Positions 7,715 through 15,597 of a DNA stretch of 64,000 nucleotides are shown here, piece after piece. The stretch spans positions 1-64,000 of the forward strand of contig NZ_BPUO01000003.1 in NCBI RefSeq assembly GCF_022179805.1. Reading direction: 5' to 3'. The notes beneath the pieces were generated by a model. That model saw only the letters and a list, made by a program, of their open reading frames with translations, was not told the DNA's origin and did not search any database. Made by a program: the position numbers and the translations under genes. The first letter of the stretch is position 1. Every line of letters starts with the position of its first letter. The DNA comes from Cupriavidus pauculus (GTDB lineage: Bacteria > Pseudomonadota > Gammaproteobacteria > Burkholderiales > Burkholderiaceae).

Positions 7715-8689
7715 ATGAATCCGATACGACGCACCCTGGTGCTGGGAGCGGCCGCCGCCATGGTGGCCGGCCCCGTTTTCGCGGCCGACTGGCCGAGCAA
7801 GCCGGTACGGATCGTGGTGCCCTTCGCCGCCGGCGGGCCTACCGACTTCATCGCGCGTCTGCTGGCCACGGCCTTGTCCCGCGAACTGGGACAGCCGGTG
7901 GTCATCGACAATCGCCCCGGCGCCAGCGGCAATATTGGCGCCCAGCATGTGCTCGACAGCGGCGCCGACGGCTACACGCTCCTGCACAACACCGTGGCCA
8001 TGCAGGCCGTGAATCCGTTGATGTACCCGCACGCGCGTTTCCAGCCAGGCCGCGATTTCGTGCCCATCGCCACGACGGGCTCCATGCCAAACGTGCTGGT
8101 CGTGCACCCCGACAAGCTCGGCGCCAGCACGCTTGCGGACCTGGTCCGCTTGGGCAAAGCCAAGTCCGATGCCCTGACCTACGCCACGTTTGGCGCCGGC
8201 ACGTCACCGCATATCTACGGGGCGCTACTCCAGAAGGCGGCGGGATTTCACGCGGTGGCCGTGCCGTACAAGGGCAGCTCTCCCGCGCTGACCGACGTGA
8301 TGGCCGGCCAGGTGGATTTCGTCTTCGACTCGTTCACCACCTGTATCGGGCAGATCCAGGGCGGCAAGCTGAAGGCCCTGGCAATCACGGCGTCGCAGCG
8401 ATCCCCGATGCTGCCCGATGTGCCGACCTTGAAGGAGGCGGGCTATCCCAGCGTCGACCTGAAGTTCTGGTTCTCGTTGCAGGCATCTGCGCAGACGCCC
8501 AAGCCAGTGGTCGACCGCCTGCGCGCGGCCGCGGCCAAGGCAGTCAACGACCCCGAATACGTCGCCGCGCTGCGCAACCGTGGCGCCGAACCGATGCCGA
8601 CACGCCCCGACCAGCTCGTCGACTTTGTCCGCCACGACACCGAGCGCTGGACCAAAGTGGCGCGCGGACTCGGCATCCAGCCGGAATGA
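7715..8689 (+). CDS. Bug/TctC-type periplasmic solute-binding protein
   Basis: 324 residues from the ATG at 7715 (AGGAGACAAGG upstream). The signal peptide MNPIRRTLVLGAAAAMVAG...AFAAD is followed by WPSKPVRIVVPFAAGGPTD. Other Bug landmarks are RPGASGNIGAQ, DGYTLL, TFGAGTSPHIY, VPYKGSSPALTDVMAGQVDF and LPDVPTLKEAGYP. Bug proteins capture carboxylates or other small acids for TTT transporters, but no tctAB genes are nearby. It is the first gene of an operon with a CoA-transferase and a crotonase, so its ligand is probably the acid those enzymes activate. Confidence 0.92.
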   Translation: MNPIRRTLVLGAAAAMVAGPVFAADWPSKPVRIVVPFAAGGPTDFIARLLATALSRELGQPVVIDNRPGASGNIGAQHVLDSGADGYTLLHNTVAMQAVNPLMYPHARFQPGRDFVPIATTGSMPNVLVVHPDKLGASTLADLVRLGKAKSDALTYATFGAGTSPHIYGALLQKAAGFHAVAVPYKGSSPALTDVMAGQVDFVFDSFTTCIGQIQGGKLKALAITASQRSPMLPDVPTLKEAGYPSVDLKFWFSLQASAQTPKPVVDRLRAAAAKAVNDPEYVAALRNRGAEPMPTRPDQLVDFVRHDTERWTKVARGLGIQPE

Positions 8690-8705
8690 ACAAGGAAAGC
8701 AAGCG

Positions 8706-9902
8706 ATGCAACCACTGAAAGGCATTCGGGTCCTGGACCTGAGCAAGGTCCTGGCCGGCCCGCTTTGCGGCCAATACCTGGGCGAACTGGGCGCCGACGT
8801 CATCAAGGTCGAGCCGCCTGGGTTTGGCGACGACACGCGCGGCTGGCTGCCGCAGGACGCGGGCCAGTCCGCCGTGTTCATGGCGGTCAACCACAACAAG
8901 CGCAGTATTGCGGTGGATCTCAAGACCGAAGCCGGCCAGCGCATCGTGCAGCAACTGGCGGCCGATGCCGATGTCGTGCTGCAGGGCTTTGGCGGCGGCA
9001 CCGCGGCAAAGCTCGGTGTGGACCATGCAACGCTGTCTGCCCTGAATCCACGACTGATCTATTGCGAAATCTCGGGCTACGGCCGCGATGGCCCGCTGGG
9101 CAACGAACCTGGCTACGATGTCATGCTGCAGGCGTTCAGCGGCATGATCAGCACGATGGGCGACCCCGGCGGCAAGTTCGCGCGCGCCAGCTTTTCGCCG
9201 GTCGATATCGGAACGGGGATGCATGCGCTTAGCGGCATCCTGGCCGCCCTGCTGGAACGGCACAACACCGGCACGGGCACCTATCTCGAAGTGGCGCTCA
9301 TGGAGACCGCGCTCGGCTTCATGGGATACATGGCGCAGAACTTCTGGCGCAGCGGCAAGGTGCCGGAACGGATGGGCACCGCGCATCCGTCGATGTCTCC
9401 CTACCAGGCGTTCGAGACGGCCGACGGCCCGCTGATGCTTGGTGTTGGCAATGACGCCCAATGGAAACGCTTCTGCGCCGTCGCCGGCCTGGAGGAATGG
9501 GTCGATCACCCGGACTTTGCCACCAATGCCGCGCGGGTCCGGAACTTCGCCCGTACCGTGGCCCTGGTGCAGTCGCGCCTGGCGACCCAGCCCCTGGCTT
9601 ACTGGCTGGAACAGCTCCGGCGCATCGGCGTGCCTTGCTCCCCGATCCAGACCCTGGACCAGGCGCTGGCGCACCCACAGGTAAAAGCCCGCCAGTTGAT
9701 CGTGGAAACAGAACATCCGGTGCTGGGCACCGTGTCGAATGTCGGCCTGCCTATCCGCTTTCGCCGCGAAGCGCGCCAGGCAAGCCGCCACGCGCCGCTG
9801 CTGGGCGAACACACCGACGACATCCTGCGCGAAGCGGGCTTCACCCCGGAACAGATCGACGGCATGCACCGTGCCGGTACGGTTACCCGCGCCAATCCAT
9901 GA
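8706..9902 (+). CDS. CaiB/BaiF family (class III) CoA-transferase
   Basis: 398 residues beginning MQPLKGIRVLDLSKVLAGP, the standard start of class III CoA-transferases. The segment GADVIKVEPPGFGDDTRGW lies near residues 29-48. The catalytic Asp is in SPVDIGTGMHA (about residue 170). The enzyme moves CoA between two carboxylic acids through an aspartyl anhydride. It follows the Bug gene by 16 bases, and its stop overlaps the next start (ATGA at 9899-9902), so expression is coupled. Likely role: CoA activation of the acid imported with the help of the Bug protein. Substrate not predictable. Confidence 0.92.
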   Translation: MQPLKGIRVLDLSKVLAGPLCGQYLGELGADVIKVEPPGFGDDTRGWLPQDAGQSAVFMAVNHNKRSIAVDLKTEAGQRIVQQLAADADVVLQGFGGGTAAKLGVDHATLSALNPRLIYCEISGYGRDGPLGNEPGYDVMLQAFSGMISTMGDPGGKFARASFSPVDIGTGMHALSGILAALLERHNTGTGTYLEVALMETALGFMGYMAQNFWRSGKVPERMGTAHPSMSPYQAFETADGPLMLGVGNDAQWKRFCAVAGLEEWVDHPDFATNAARVRNFARTVALVQSRLATQPLAYWLEQLRRIGVPCSPIQTLDQALAHPQVKARQLIVETEHPVLGTVSNVGLPIRFRREARQASRHAPLLGEHTDDILREAGFTPEQIDGMHRAGTVTRANP

Positions 9903-10681
9903 TGCAAACGCCCATGTCCCTGGTTACCTACACCGTCCGCGACCACGTCGCCGAAATCCTGCTCGACAACGCGCCGGTCAATGCGCTGACCGTACCGATG
10001 GTCGATGCGCTGATAAAAGCCCTCGATCGCGCCGCCTCCGACGAGGCAGTGCGCGCGGTCATCATTGCCAGCGCCGTGCCAAACCGCTTCTGCGCAGGGC
10101 TCGATATCGCAGCCCTGCAGGGCGCGTCGTCCGACACCGTTCACACGCTGCTGGACAAGCTCTACGTCCAGCTTTCGGAGGCCCAGCACCGCCTGGGCAA
10201 GCCGTCTATCGCGGCGGTAAGCGGCGCGGCGCGCGGCGGCGGCATGACCCTGGCGATTTCCTGCGACCTGATCGTGGCCGCCGACGATGCCAGCTTCGGC
10301 TATCCGGAGATCGATGTCGGCATGCTGCCCGCCATTCACTTCACGCACCTGCCGCGCATCGTCGGACGCCACGTCGCCTTCGATCTGCTCTTCACCGGCC
10401 GCTCTTTTGCCGCGCACGAAGCGCAGGCGCTGCACCTGGTCAACCGGGTCGTTCCGCCAGGACAGGTACTCGAAGCAGCGCGGTCGCTGGCTGCCACGCT
10501 GGCCGCCAAGTCGCCGTCGGCCATGCGCATCGGCCGGGCCGCGTTCCACCGGGCGGCCGACAGCGACTACCGTCGCGGCGTGTGGTACGCGGTGGATACG
10601 TTCTGCCGCGTCGCGGCGACCGACGATGCACGCGAAGGCATCGCGGCGTTCGTGGAAAAGAGGCGGCCAGTCTGGGGGTAG
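9899..10681 (+). CDS. Enoyl-CoA hydratase/isomerase (crotonase family)
   Basis: 260 residues. Two consecutive ATG codons (9899, 9902) overlap the stop of the CoA-transferase. Crotonase landmarks are NRFCAGLDIAAL for the first oxyanion strand, SGAARGGGMTLAISCDLIVAADDASFGYPEIDVGMLP for the second oxyanion hole and the Glu region, and the C-terminal helical trimerisation part. It acts on the CoA thioester made by the preceding enzyme, by hydration, isomerisation or hydrolysis. Which of these cannot be told from sequence alone. Last gene of the operon; the convergent SMP-30 gene ends 24 bases away. Confidence 0.9.
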   Translation: MMQTPMSLVTYTVRDHVAEILLDNAPVNALTVPMVDALIKALDRAASDEAVRAVIIASAVPNRFCAGLDIAALQGASSDTVHTLLDKLYVQLSEAQHRLGKPSIAAVSGAARGGGMTLAISCDLIVAADDASFGYPEIDVGMLPAIHFTHLPRIVGRHVAFDLLFTGRSFAAHEAQALHLVNRVVPPGQVLEAARSLAATLAAKSPSAMRIGRAAFHRAADSDYRRGVWYAVDTFCRVAATDDAREGIAAFVEKRRPVWG

Positions 10682-10705
10682 AGGCAGAGGCGAACAGGGG
10701 GGCCG

Positions 10706-11629
10706 TCACGCCCCGCGCCCGCCATGCACCGGCGCCCCACCCTGCTCCATCCGTGCGCTCAGGATCGTGCCGGTGGTCGATTCGGTCATCAGCAGGGTCT
10801 TGCCGTCCGGGCCGCCGAAGCAGAGGTTGGTCAGCGACGCGCCCACCGGAGTGCGGATCACCTCGACCGGCTCGGCGCGGTGGCTGAGCACCCAGACGTA
10901 CCCCAGCCCGGGATTGGCCACCAGCAGGCAACCGTCGGCGCGCATCGTCAGGCCGTCGGGGCCGCTCGGGCCGTACGACGTGAAGAACTGCCCGACCTTG
11001 CTGACCGAGCCATCGGCTTGCAGGGGCACGCGCCACACGCAATTGCCGCGTGTCATGGCCACGTACAGCACGCGCTCGTCGGGCGACAGCACTAGGCCGT
11101 TCGGGCTTGGCGCGTTGGTCAGCAGCGCATCGAGCCGGCCGTCCGGCGACAGGCGATAGACGCGGCCCGTGGGATCGTGCATGCCGGTCTGGCCCTGATC
11201 AGTGAAGTACAGGTTGCCTGCCGCGTCGAAGGTCAGGTCGTTGACGCCGCGAAAGCGTTCCGAATTCCGGCGTTCCAGAAGCGGGGTGACCGTGCCGGTG
11301 CGGGCATCGAGCCGCATCAGGCCGTTGCGGTAGTCGGTGATCAGGAAGTCGCCGTCGGCCATGCGCTTCATGCCGTTGGGCTCGCCGTCGTACTCGGCCA
11401 CCAGTTCCCAGTCGCCCTGCATCGACACGCGGAAAACACGGCCGTAGGGAATGTCGGTCACCCAGAGGTGGCCATCTGACCAGACCGGGCCTTCGAGGAA
11501 CGAATCGGTGACGGCCCCGCCGCGATTGGCGCGCGACCAGGCGTTGTCCCGATCCTGCCGGCGAAACGAGTCCGGCAGCCTTGAAAGTACCGTGGCATCA
11601 CGTACGACAGGTGGCTGAAGCAGCAGCAT
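10706..11629 (-). CDS. SMP-30/gluconolactonase-like lactonase
   Basis: 307 residues forming the six-bladed beta-propeller of the SMP-30/gluconolaconase/LRE family. The divalent-metal ligands are visible as Glu in FLEGPVWSDG (about residue 46), Asn in FRGVNDLTFDAAGN and SPNGLVLSPDE, and Asp in GPDGLTMRADG. Such enzymes open sugar-acid lactones. It is the last gene of an operon with a 2-hydroxyacid dehydrogenase and an RraA-type aldolase, which fits a pathway for a sugar acid or hydroxy-acid lactone. A tandem repeat separates it from the preceding Bug gene. Confidence 0.88.
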   Translation of the reverse strand: MLLLQPPVVRDATVLSRLPDSFRRQDRDNAWSRANRGGAVTDSFLEGPVWSDGHLWVTDIPYGRVFRVSMQGDWELVAEYDGEPNGMKRMADGDFLITDYRNGLMRLDARTGTVTPLLERRNSERFRGVNDLTFDAAGNLYFTDQGQTGMHDPTGRVYRLSPDGRLDALLTNAPSPNGLVLSPDERVLYVAMTRGNCVWRVPLQADGSVSKVGQFFTSYGPSGPDGLTMRADGCLLVANPGLGYVWVLSHRAEPVEVIRTPVGASLTNLCFGGPDGKTLLMTESTTGTILSARMEQGGAPVHGGRGA

Positions 11630-11653
11630 GATGAGTTCCGCGAGGTGATTGGC

Positions 11654-11689
11654 GTGGTTATACCCGTGGTTAAACCTGTGGTTAAACCC
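11654..11689. repeat. Three tandem 12-bp repeats
   Basis: The 12-base unit GTGGTTAAACCT/C is repeated three times without gaps (11654-11665, 11666-11677, 11678-11689). The first copy has one A-to-T change. Each unit contains the near-palindrome GGTTAAACC. The array sits exactly between the Bug stop codon (11691) and the start region of the SMP-30 gene. Confidence 0.85.
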
Positions 11690-11690
11690 T

Positions 11691-12662
11691 TTACTGCCGC
11701 TCGATATTGGCCTTCTGCGCGACGGGTGCCCACTGTGCGGTCTCGCGCTGGATCAGCTGCGCAAAGGCGGGGCTGTCCAGATTGCCCGGCTGCGAACCCA
11801 TCTGCGCCAGGAAGTCCTTCATGTCGGGTGCCTGGAGCGCCTTGTGGATTTCGGCCTGCAGGCGGGCGATAACGTCCTGGGGCGTGCCCTTCGGCGCAGC
11901 CAGGCCCGACCAGTTGAACAGGCTGAAGGCCGGCACGCCGGCTTCGGCAAACGTGGGCACGTTCGGAAACACCGCGACCCGGCTCTTGCCGCTGATGCCC
12001 AGCAGGCGCATCTGGTTGCCCTTGACCGGCGCGAGCGCGGTGGGCGTGGACACCACCAGCAGGTCAACGCTGCCGCCCAGCAGGCCAATCATCGCTTCGC
12101 CAGCCCCCTTGTATGGCACGTGCATCAGCTTGATGCCCGCCGCCTGCTGGAAAGCCTCGGCCGCAAAATGCGGCGAGCTGCCCGGGCCACCAGTGCCGAA
12201 CGTCACCTCGCCCGGATGCGCCTTGGCATAGCTGACGAGCGAGGCCAGGTCCTTGAAGCGCGAATCGGCCTTGACGCCAAGCACCACCGGCGAGAATGCG
12301 AACGGTGCGATGGGCACCAGCGCGGTCTGGTGGTCCCAGTTCAGTTTCTTGAAGACGTAGGGCAGCGTGGTGTACGAGTTGTCGTTGGCCAGCAGCGTGT
12401 AGCCATCGGCGGGCGCGTTGACCACCTGCGTGGTGCCGATCGTGCCGGACGCACCGGGCTTGTTCTCCACGACAAAGCTCTGGCTCGTCTGCACGGTGAG
12501 CTTCTGCGCGATCTTGCGCGTCACTACGTCGACGGCGCCGCCCGGTGGATTGGGTACGACAATGCGCACGGGCTTGTCGGGATAGGCGGCAAGCGCGGGG
12601 GTGGCTGCCACGCCCAGCAGCGTGGCGACGATGGCAAACAGAGGTACGGCACGATCCAACAT
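11691..12662 (-). CDS. Bug/TctC-type periplasmic solute-binding protein
   Basis: 323 residues from the ATG at 12662 (CAGGAGACCACA upstream). The signal peptide MLDRAVPLFAIVATLLGVAATPALA is followed by AYPDKPVRIVVPNPPGGAVD. Bug landmarks are KPGASGTIGTTQVV, DGYTLL, TFGTGGPGSSPHF, VPYKGAGEAMIGLL and FPNVPTFAEAGVP. It is the second Bug gene in the same operon (the other is at 14472), which suggests two related ligands or a sensing role for one. No membrane partner is encoded here. Confidence 0.92.
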   Translation of the reverse strand: MLDRAVPLFAIVATLLGVAATPALAAYPDKPVRIVVPNPPGGAVDVVTRKIAQKLTVQTSQSFVVENKPGASGTIGTTQVVNAPADGYTLLANDNSYTTLPYVFKKLNWDHQTALVPIAPFAFSPVVLGVKADSRFKDLASLVSYAKAHPGEVTFGTGGPGSSPHFAAEAFQQAAGIKLMHVPYKGAGEAMIGLLGGSVDLLVVSTPTALAPVKGNQMRLLGISGKSRVAVFPNVPTFAEAGVPAFSLFNWSGLAAPKGTPQDVIARLQAEIHKALQAPDMKDFLAQMGSQPGNLDSPAFAQLIQRETAQWAPVAQKANIERQ

Positions 12663-12761
12663 TGTGGTCTCCTGCAGTCGCGGTGGCGGAGGCCCGGTCA
12701 CGCGGTCATTGCGCCGGACCTGCCCCACGACGATTTTCAATTCATTCTTGCTTCAATCCAT

Positions 12762-13703
12762 TCAAGCCGGAATTGCGGCGGCCTGCAGTACTGCGATCAC
12801 GTTCTTCGCGGCGCCCACGCCCATGTTCACGTAGGCCGCGTCGCTGACGCCGCCAATGTGCGGCGAGAGGATCAGGTTCGGCACCTGCTGAAACGGATGC
12901 GGCACGGGCATCGGTTCCACCGCAAAGCTGTCCAATCCGGCTGCGTACAGCTTGCCGCTCGCCAACGCCTCGGCCAGTGCGGGTTCGTCGATCAGCCCGC
13001 CGCGTGCGGTGTTGACCAGGATGGCGCCATCCTTGAACGTCGCCAGCGTTTCCCGGTTCAGCATGCCGCGGCTTTCTTCGGTCAGCGGGCAATGCAACGA
13101 GACCACATCCGACTCGCGGTATAGCTGCGCCAGGTCCACCAGCGTCACACCTTCGGGCGCCGACTTTGCGAACGGATCGAACGCGATCACTTGCATGCCC
13201 AGCGCCACGCCCGTGGCTGCCGCACGGCGTCCAATCTCGCCCAGGCCCACCACACCAAGCGTACGGCTGTTCAGTTCGATGGTCCTGTGCGTCGACTTGT
13301 CCCAATGGCCCGCGCGCATGCGGTCGTTCAGTTGTGGCACCGCTTTCGCGCAGGCCAGGATCAGCGCCCAGGCATGCTCGGCCACCGCTGCCGCATTGGC
13401 GCCGACGGCTGCCTTGACGGCAATGCCGCGCTCGGCCGCGGCCTTCTGGTCGATCACGTCGATGCCGCTGCCGTGCTTGGAGATGACCTTCAGCGACGGT
13501 GCGGCGTCCATCACGGACGGGCCGATCTTGCCGTAGCGAACGATGATGGCGACGGGGTCCTTTTCCTGCGCCAGCGCCACGACGGTGTCTTCACTGCATT
13601 GCTTGCCGGCAAAGCAGACCTCGAAGTCCGCGAGCAGCGCTAGCGCCTGCGGCGCGAGGTCGTTGCCGGTGACCAGCACGACGGGTTTCTTCACGGTGCT
13701 CAC
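12762..13703 (-). CDS. NAD-dependent D-2-hydroxyacid dehydrogenase
   Basis: 313 residues of the PGDH/SerA-like D-2-hydroxyacid dehydrogenase family. The Rossmann motif is GLGEIGRRAAATG near residue 151. The catalytic set is visible: Arg in NTARGGLID, Glu in DSFAVEP and His in SPHIGG. The start is GTG at 13703 and overlaps the stop of the upstream aldolase gene (GTGA), so translation is coupled. It would interconvert a 2-hydroxy acid and a 2-oxo acid. Next to an RraA-type aldolase, it probably handles the hydroxy form of that enzyme's substrate or product. Confidence 0.9.
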   Translation of the reverse strand: MSTVKKPVVLVTGNDLAPQALALLADFEVCFAGKQCSEDTVVALAQEKDPVAIIVRYGKIGPSVMDAAPSLKVISKHGSGIDVIDQKAAAERGIAVKAAVGANAAAVAEHAWALILACAKAVPQLNDRMRAGHWDKSTHRTIELNSRTLGVVGLGEIGRRAAATGVALGMQVIAFDPFAKSAPEGVTLVDLAQLYRESDVVSLHCPLTEESRGMLNRETLATFKDGAILVNTARGGLIDEPALAEALASGKLYAAGLDSFAVEPMPVPHPFQQVPNLILSPHIGGVSDAAYVNMGVGAAKNVIAVLQAAAIPA

Positions 13704-14398
13704 AGCGATTCACCCTCGGCCAGCACGCCGGCCGCGCGCAACTCTTTGTCCAGCCAGCCCGGACGCAGGTCGCCGGCCTTGATCGCGGCAATGCGCTTGG
13801 CTTCGGCATCCACCTTCTTCTGCGCCAGTTCGAGGATCGCGGGCACGTCTTCGCGCGGGATGACCACCACGCCGTCTGCATCGCCGACGATCAGGTCGCC
13901 CGGATTGACTGCCACGCCAGCGACCGAGGCCGGCCAGTTCACCAGGCCGCCGATGGCCTTGGTGGGGCCGCACGGGTTGGTGCCGGCCGAGAACACCGGG
14001 AACGCGCCCTGCGCAAGTTCGTGCGAATCGCGCACCGCGGCGTCGATCACAAAGCCTGACAGGCCCGATTCCTGCGCCTGCGTGGCCATGATTTCGCCGC
14101 ACAGCGCGGCGGTCTGGTCGCCCTTGCCGTCCACCACGATGACATCGCCCGGCTTGGCGATGGCCAGGCCCACGTGGAACATCAGGTTGTCGCCGGGACG
14201 CACTTCGATGGTCAATGCCGGGCCGCACACCTTCATGGCCGGCGACAGGCCCTGGACGCGTGCATTCAGCGTGCCGCGACGGCCCACCACGTCCGCCAGG
14301 ATGGCGGCCTGGAAGTGCGATGCACGCTCGACCAGTTCAGGCGAAACGCGCTCGAAATCGCGACGGATCGCGGGGGATGCTTTGGCTTGGGTGCTCAT
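13700..14398 (-). CDS. RraA-like / HMG aldolase family protein
   Basis: 232 residues from the ATG at 14398, with GGAG-type spacing upstream (CTGGAGCAGC). The fold signature is complete: VQGLSPAMKVCGPALTI, GDNLMFH, GDVIVVDGKGD, AAVRDSHEL (the Arg-Asp pair that binds carboxylate and metal) and the closing GDLIVGDADGVVVIP. Catabolic members are class II aldolases of 4-hydroxy-4-methyl-2-oxoglutarate or 4-carboxy-4-hydroxy-2-oxoadipate, giving pyruvate. Others (RraA) are RNase E inhibitors. The catabolic operon context favours an aldolase/decarboxylase. Confidence 0.87.
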   Translation of the reverse strand: MSTQAKASPAIRRDFERVSPELVERASHFQAAILADVVGRRGTLNARVQGLSPAMKVCGPALTIEVRPGDNLMFHVGLAIAKPGDVIVVDGKGDQTAALCGEIMATQAQESGLSGFVIDAAVRDSHELAQGAFPVFSAGTNPCGPTKAIGGLVNWPASVAGVAVNPGDLIVGDADGVVVIPREDVPAILELAQKKVDAEAKRIAAIKAGDLRPGWLDKELRAAGVLAEGESL

Positions 14399-14471
14399 GT
14401 GCTGCTCCAGATATGACGGTCGAACAAGGGGGCGTAACAAAGGGGACAAAAAAAGGGGCTGCCGGCGGATC

Positions 14472-15434
14472 TCACTTCGCGGAAGCGATCTTCCAGAGGC
14501 TTTCGAACTTGCCGCGCTGCGTGGCCATGTGCTGGGTCCATGCCGCGCCAGACAGATAGGAGATGCCGCGCACCTCGTTGACGGCGCGGGCCAGGAATTC
14601 GGGGTCCTTGGTTGTGGCTTCGATGGCGTCCTGCAGGCGCCGCGCCACGTCCGGCGGCAAGCCGCGCGGCGCCGCGAAGCCGCGTTCCGACGAAATCACG
14701 ATGTCCAGCTTCTGCTCCCGGGCCGTCGGCACATCCGCCACCAGGCCGGGACGGCGTTCGTTGCCCAGCTGGGCCAGCGCCTTGACGTCCTTCGATGCAC
14801 GATCGGCTTCGGTGTACTCCGTGGTGCTCATCGCCATCAGGTCGATGTGGTGGCCTAGCAGGCTGGTCTTGGTCTGCGACGTGCCGGCGAACGGGATGTG
14901 GTTGACCTTGGCGCCGGTGGCCTGCTGCAGCGCCAGTGCGGCCATGTGGCCGTTCGTGCCAATGCCGTTGCTGCCCATCGACAAACCCTCGGGATTGGCC
15001 TTGAGCTGCTTCACCACGTCTGCCATCGATGCCAGCTTGCTGTCGCCGGCCACCACGAACATGGCCGGATCGTCGATCACGCGTGCCAGCGGCACGATGG
15101 CGGCCACGTCGTACTTCGGCTTGCGCTGGATGGGAATCGTCAGCAGCGAAGGCGTGGACACGATGCCGATCGTGTAGCCGTCGGCCGCCGCACGCGACAG
15201 CGACGAATAGGCAATCTCGCCCGATGCGCCCGGCTTGTTCACGACGATGATTCGGGCCTTGCCGCCCAGGTGCTTCTGCAGGTAAGGCGCCATCGCACGG
15301 GCCAGCAGGTCGGTTCCGCCGCCGGCCGCAAAACCGACATACACCTCGATCGGCCGGTCATCCGGCCACGCGGCGTGCGCGGACATCGCGGTGGTTGCCA
15401 GTGCGGCTAGCAAGAGGGATCGGGCTGCGTGCAT
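14472..15434 (-). CDS. Bug/TctC-type periplasmic solute-binding protein
   Basis: 320 residues from the ATG at 15434 (CGGAGACAACG upstream). The signal peptide MHAARSLLLAALATTAMSAHAA precedes WPDDRPIEVYVGFAAGGGTD. Bug landmarks are KPGASGEIAYSSL, ADGYTIG, SMGSNGIGTNGHMAAL and IPFAGTSQTKTSLLGHHIDL. It is the first gene of the operon that runs to the SMP-30 gene and is divergent from the IclR gene at 15598. Two matching palindromes lie in the intervening 163 bases, one 20 bases from this start codon. Confidence 0.92.
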   Translation of the reverse strand: MHAARSLLLAALATTAMSAHAAWPDDRPIEVYVGFAAGGGTDLLARAMAPYLQKHLGGKARIIVVNKPGASGEIAYSSLSRAAADGYTIGIVSTPSLLTIPIQRKPKYDVAAIVPLARVIDDPAMFVVAGDSKLASMADVVKQLKANPEGLSMGSNGIGTNGHMAALALQQATGAKVNHIPFAGTSQTKTSLLGHHIDLMAMSTTEYTEADRASKDVKALAQLGNERRPGLVADVPTAREQKLDIVISSERGFAAPRGLPPDVARRLQDAIEATTKDPEFLARAVNEVRGISYLSGAAWTQHMATQRGKFESLWKIASAK

Positions 15435-15454
15435 CGTTGTCTCCGTTTTGTCGC

Positions 15455-15471
15455 GTTGTACGATGTACAAC
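15455..15471. promoter_or_regulatory. Palindromic operator 1 (putative IclR site)
   Basis: GTTGTAC-GAT-GTACAAC, a perfect 7-3-7 inverted repeat, 20 bases upstream of the Bug start codon at 15434. It shares the core TTGTAC-N3-GTACAA with the second site exactly 100 bases away. This placement would repress or activate the catabolic operon. Confidence 0.7.
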
Positions 15472-15555
15472 TGCGTTTCATTACTGTGAGACAACTATAG
15501 TCGGATACAGTCCTCGCTCCACTTGTCGTTTACCCGTGTACGCTACAAAATATCG

Positions 15556-15570
15556 TTGTACACAGTACAA
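15556..15570. promoter_or_regulatory. Palindromic operator 2 (putative IclR site)
   Basis: TTGTAC-ACA-GTACAA, a perfect 6-3-6 inverted repeat ending 27 bases before the iclR-type start codon at 15598. The identical core in site 1 indicates one regulator binding both, most simply the adjacent IclR protein controlling itself and the divergent operon. Confidence 0.7.
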
Positions 15571-15597
15571 TGCCTAAAACGTGGACAGGATCGAACA

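Noticed and set aside
7587-7715. LysR T-N11-A box in the LysR/Bug divergent region
   Set aside because: The best dyad is ATAT-N9-ATAT, which does not give T-N11-A spacing; not strong enough to list as a site.
11641-11733. Tandem Leu-Thr-Thr-Gly peptide repeat
   Set aside because: The peptide repeat is only the translation of the 12-bp DNA repeat in a frame with no start signal; the DNA repeat is reported instead.
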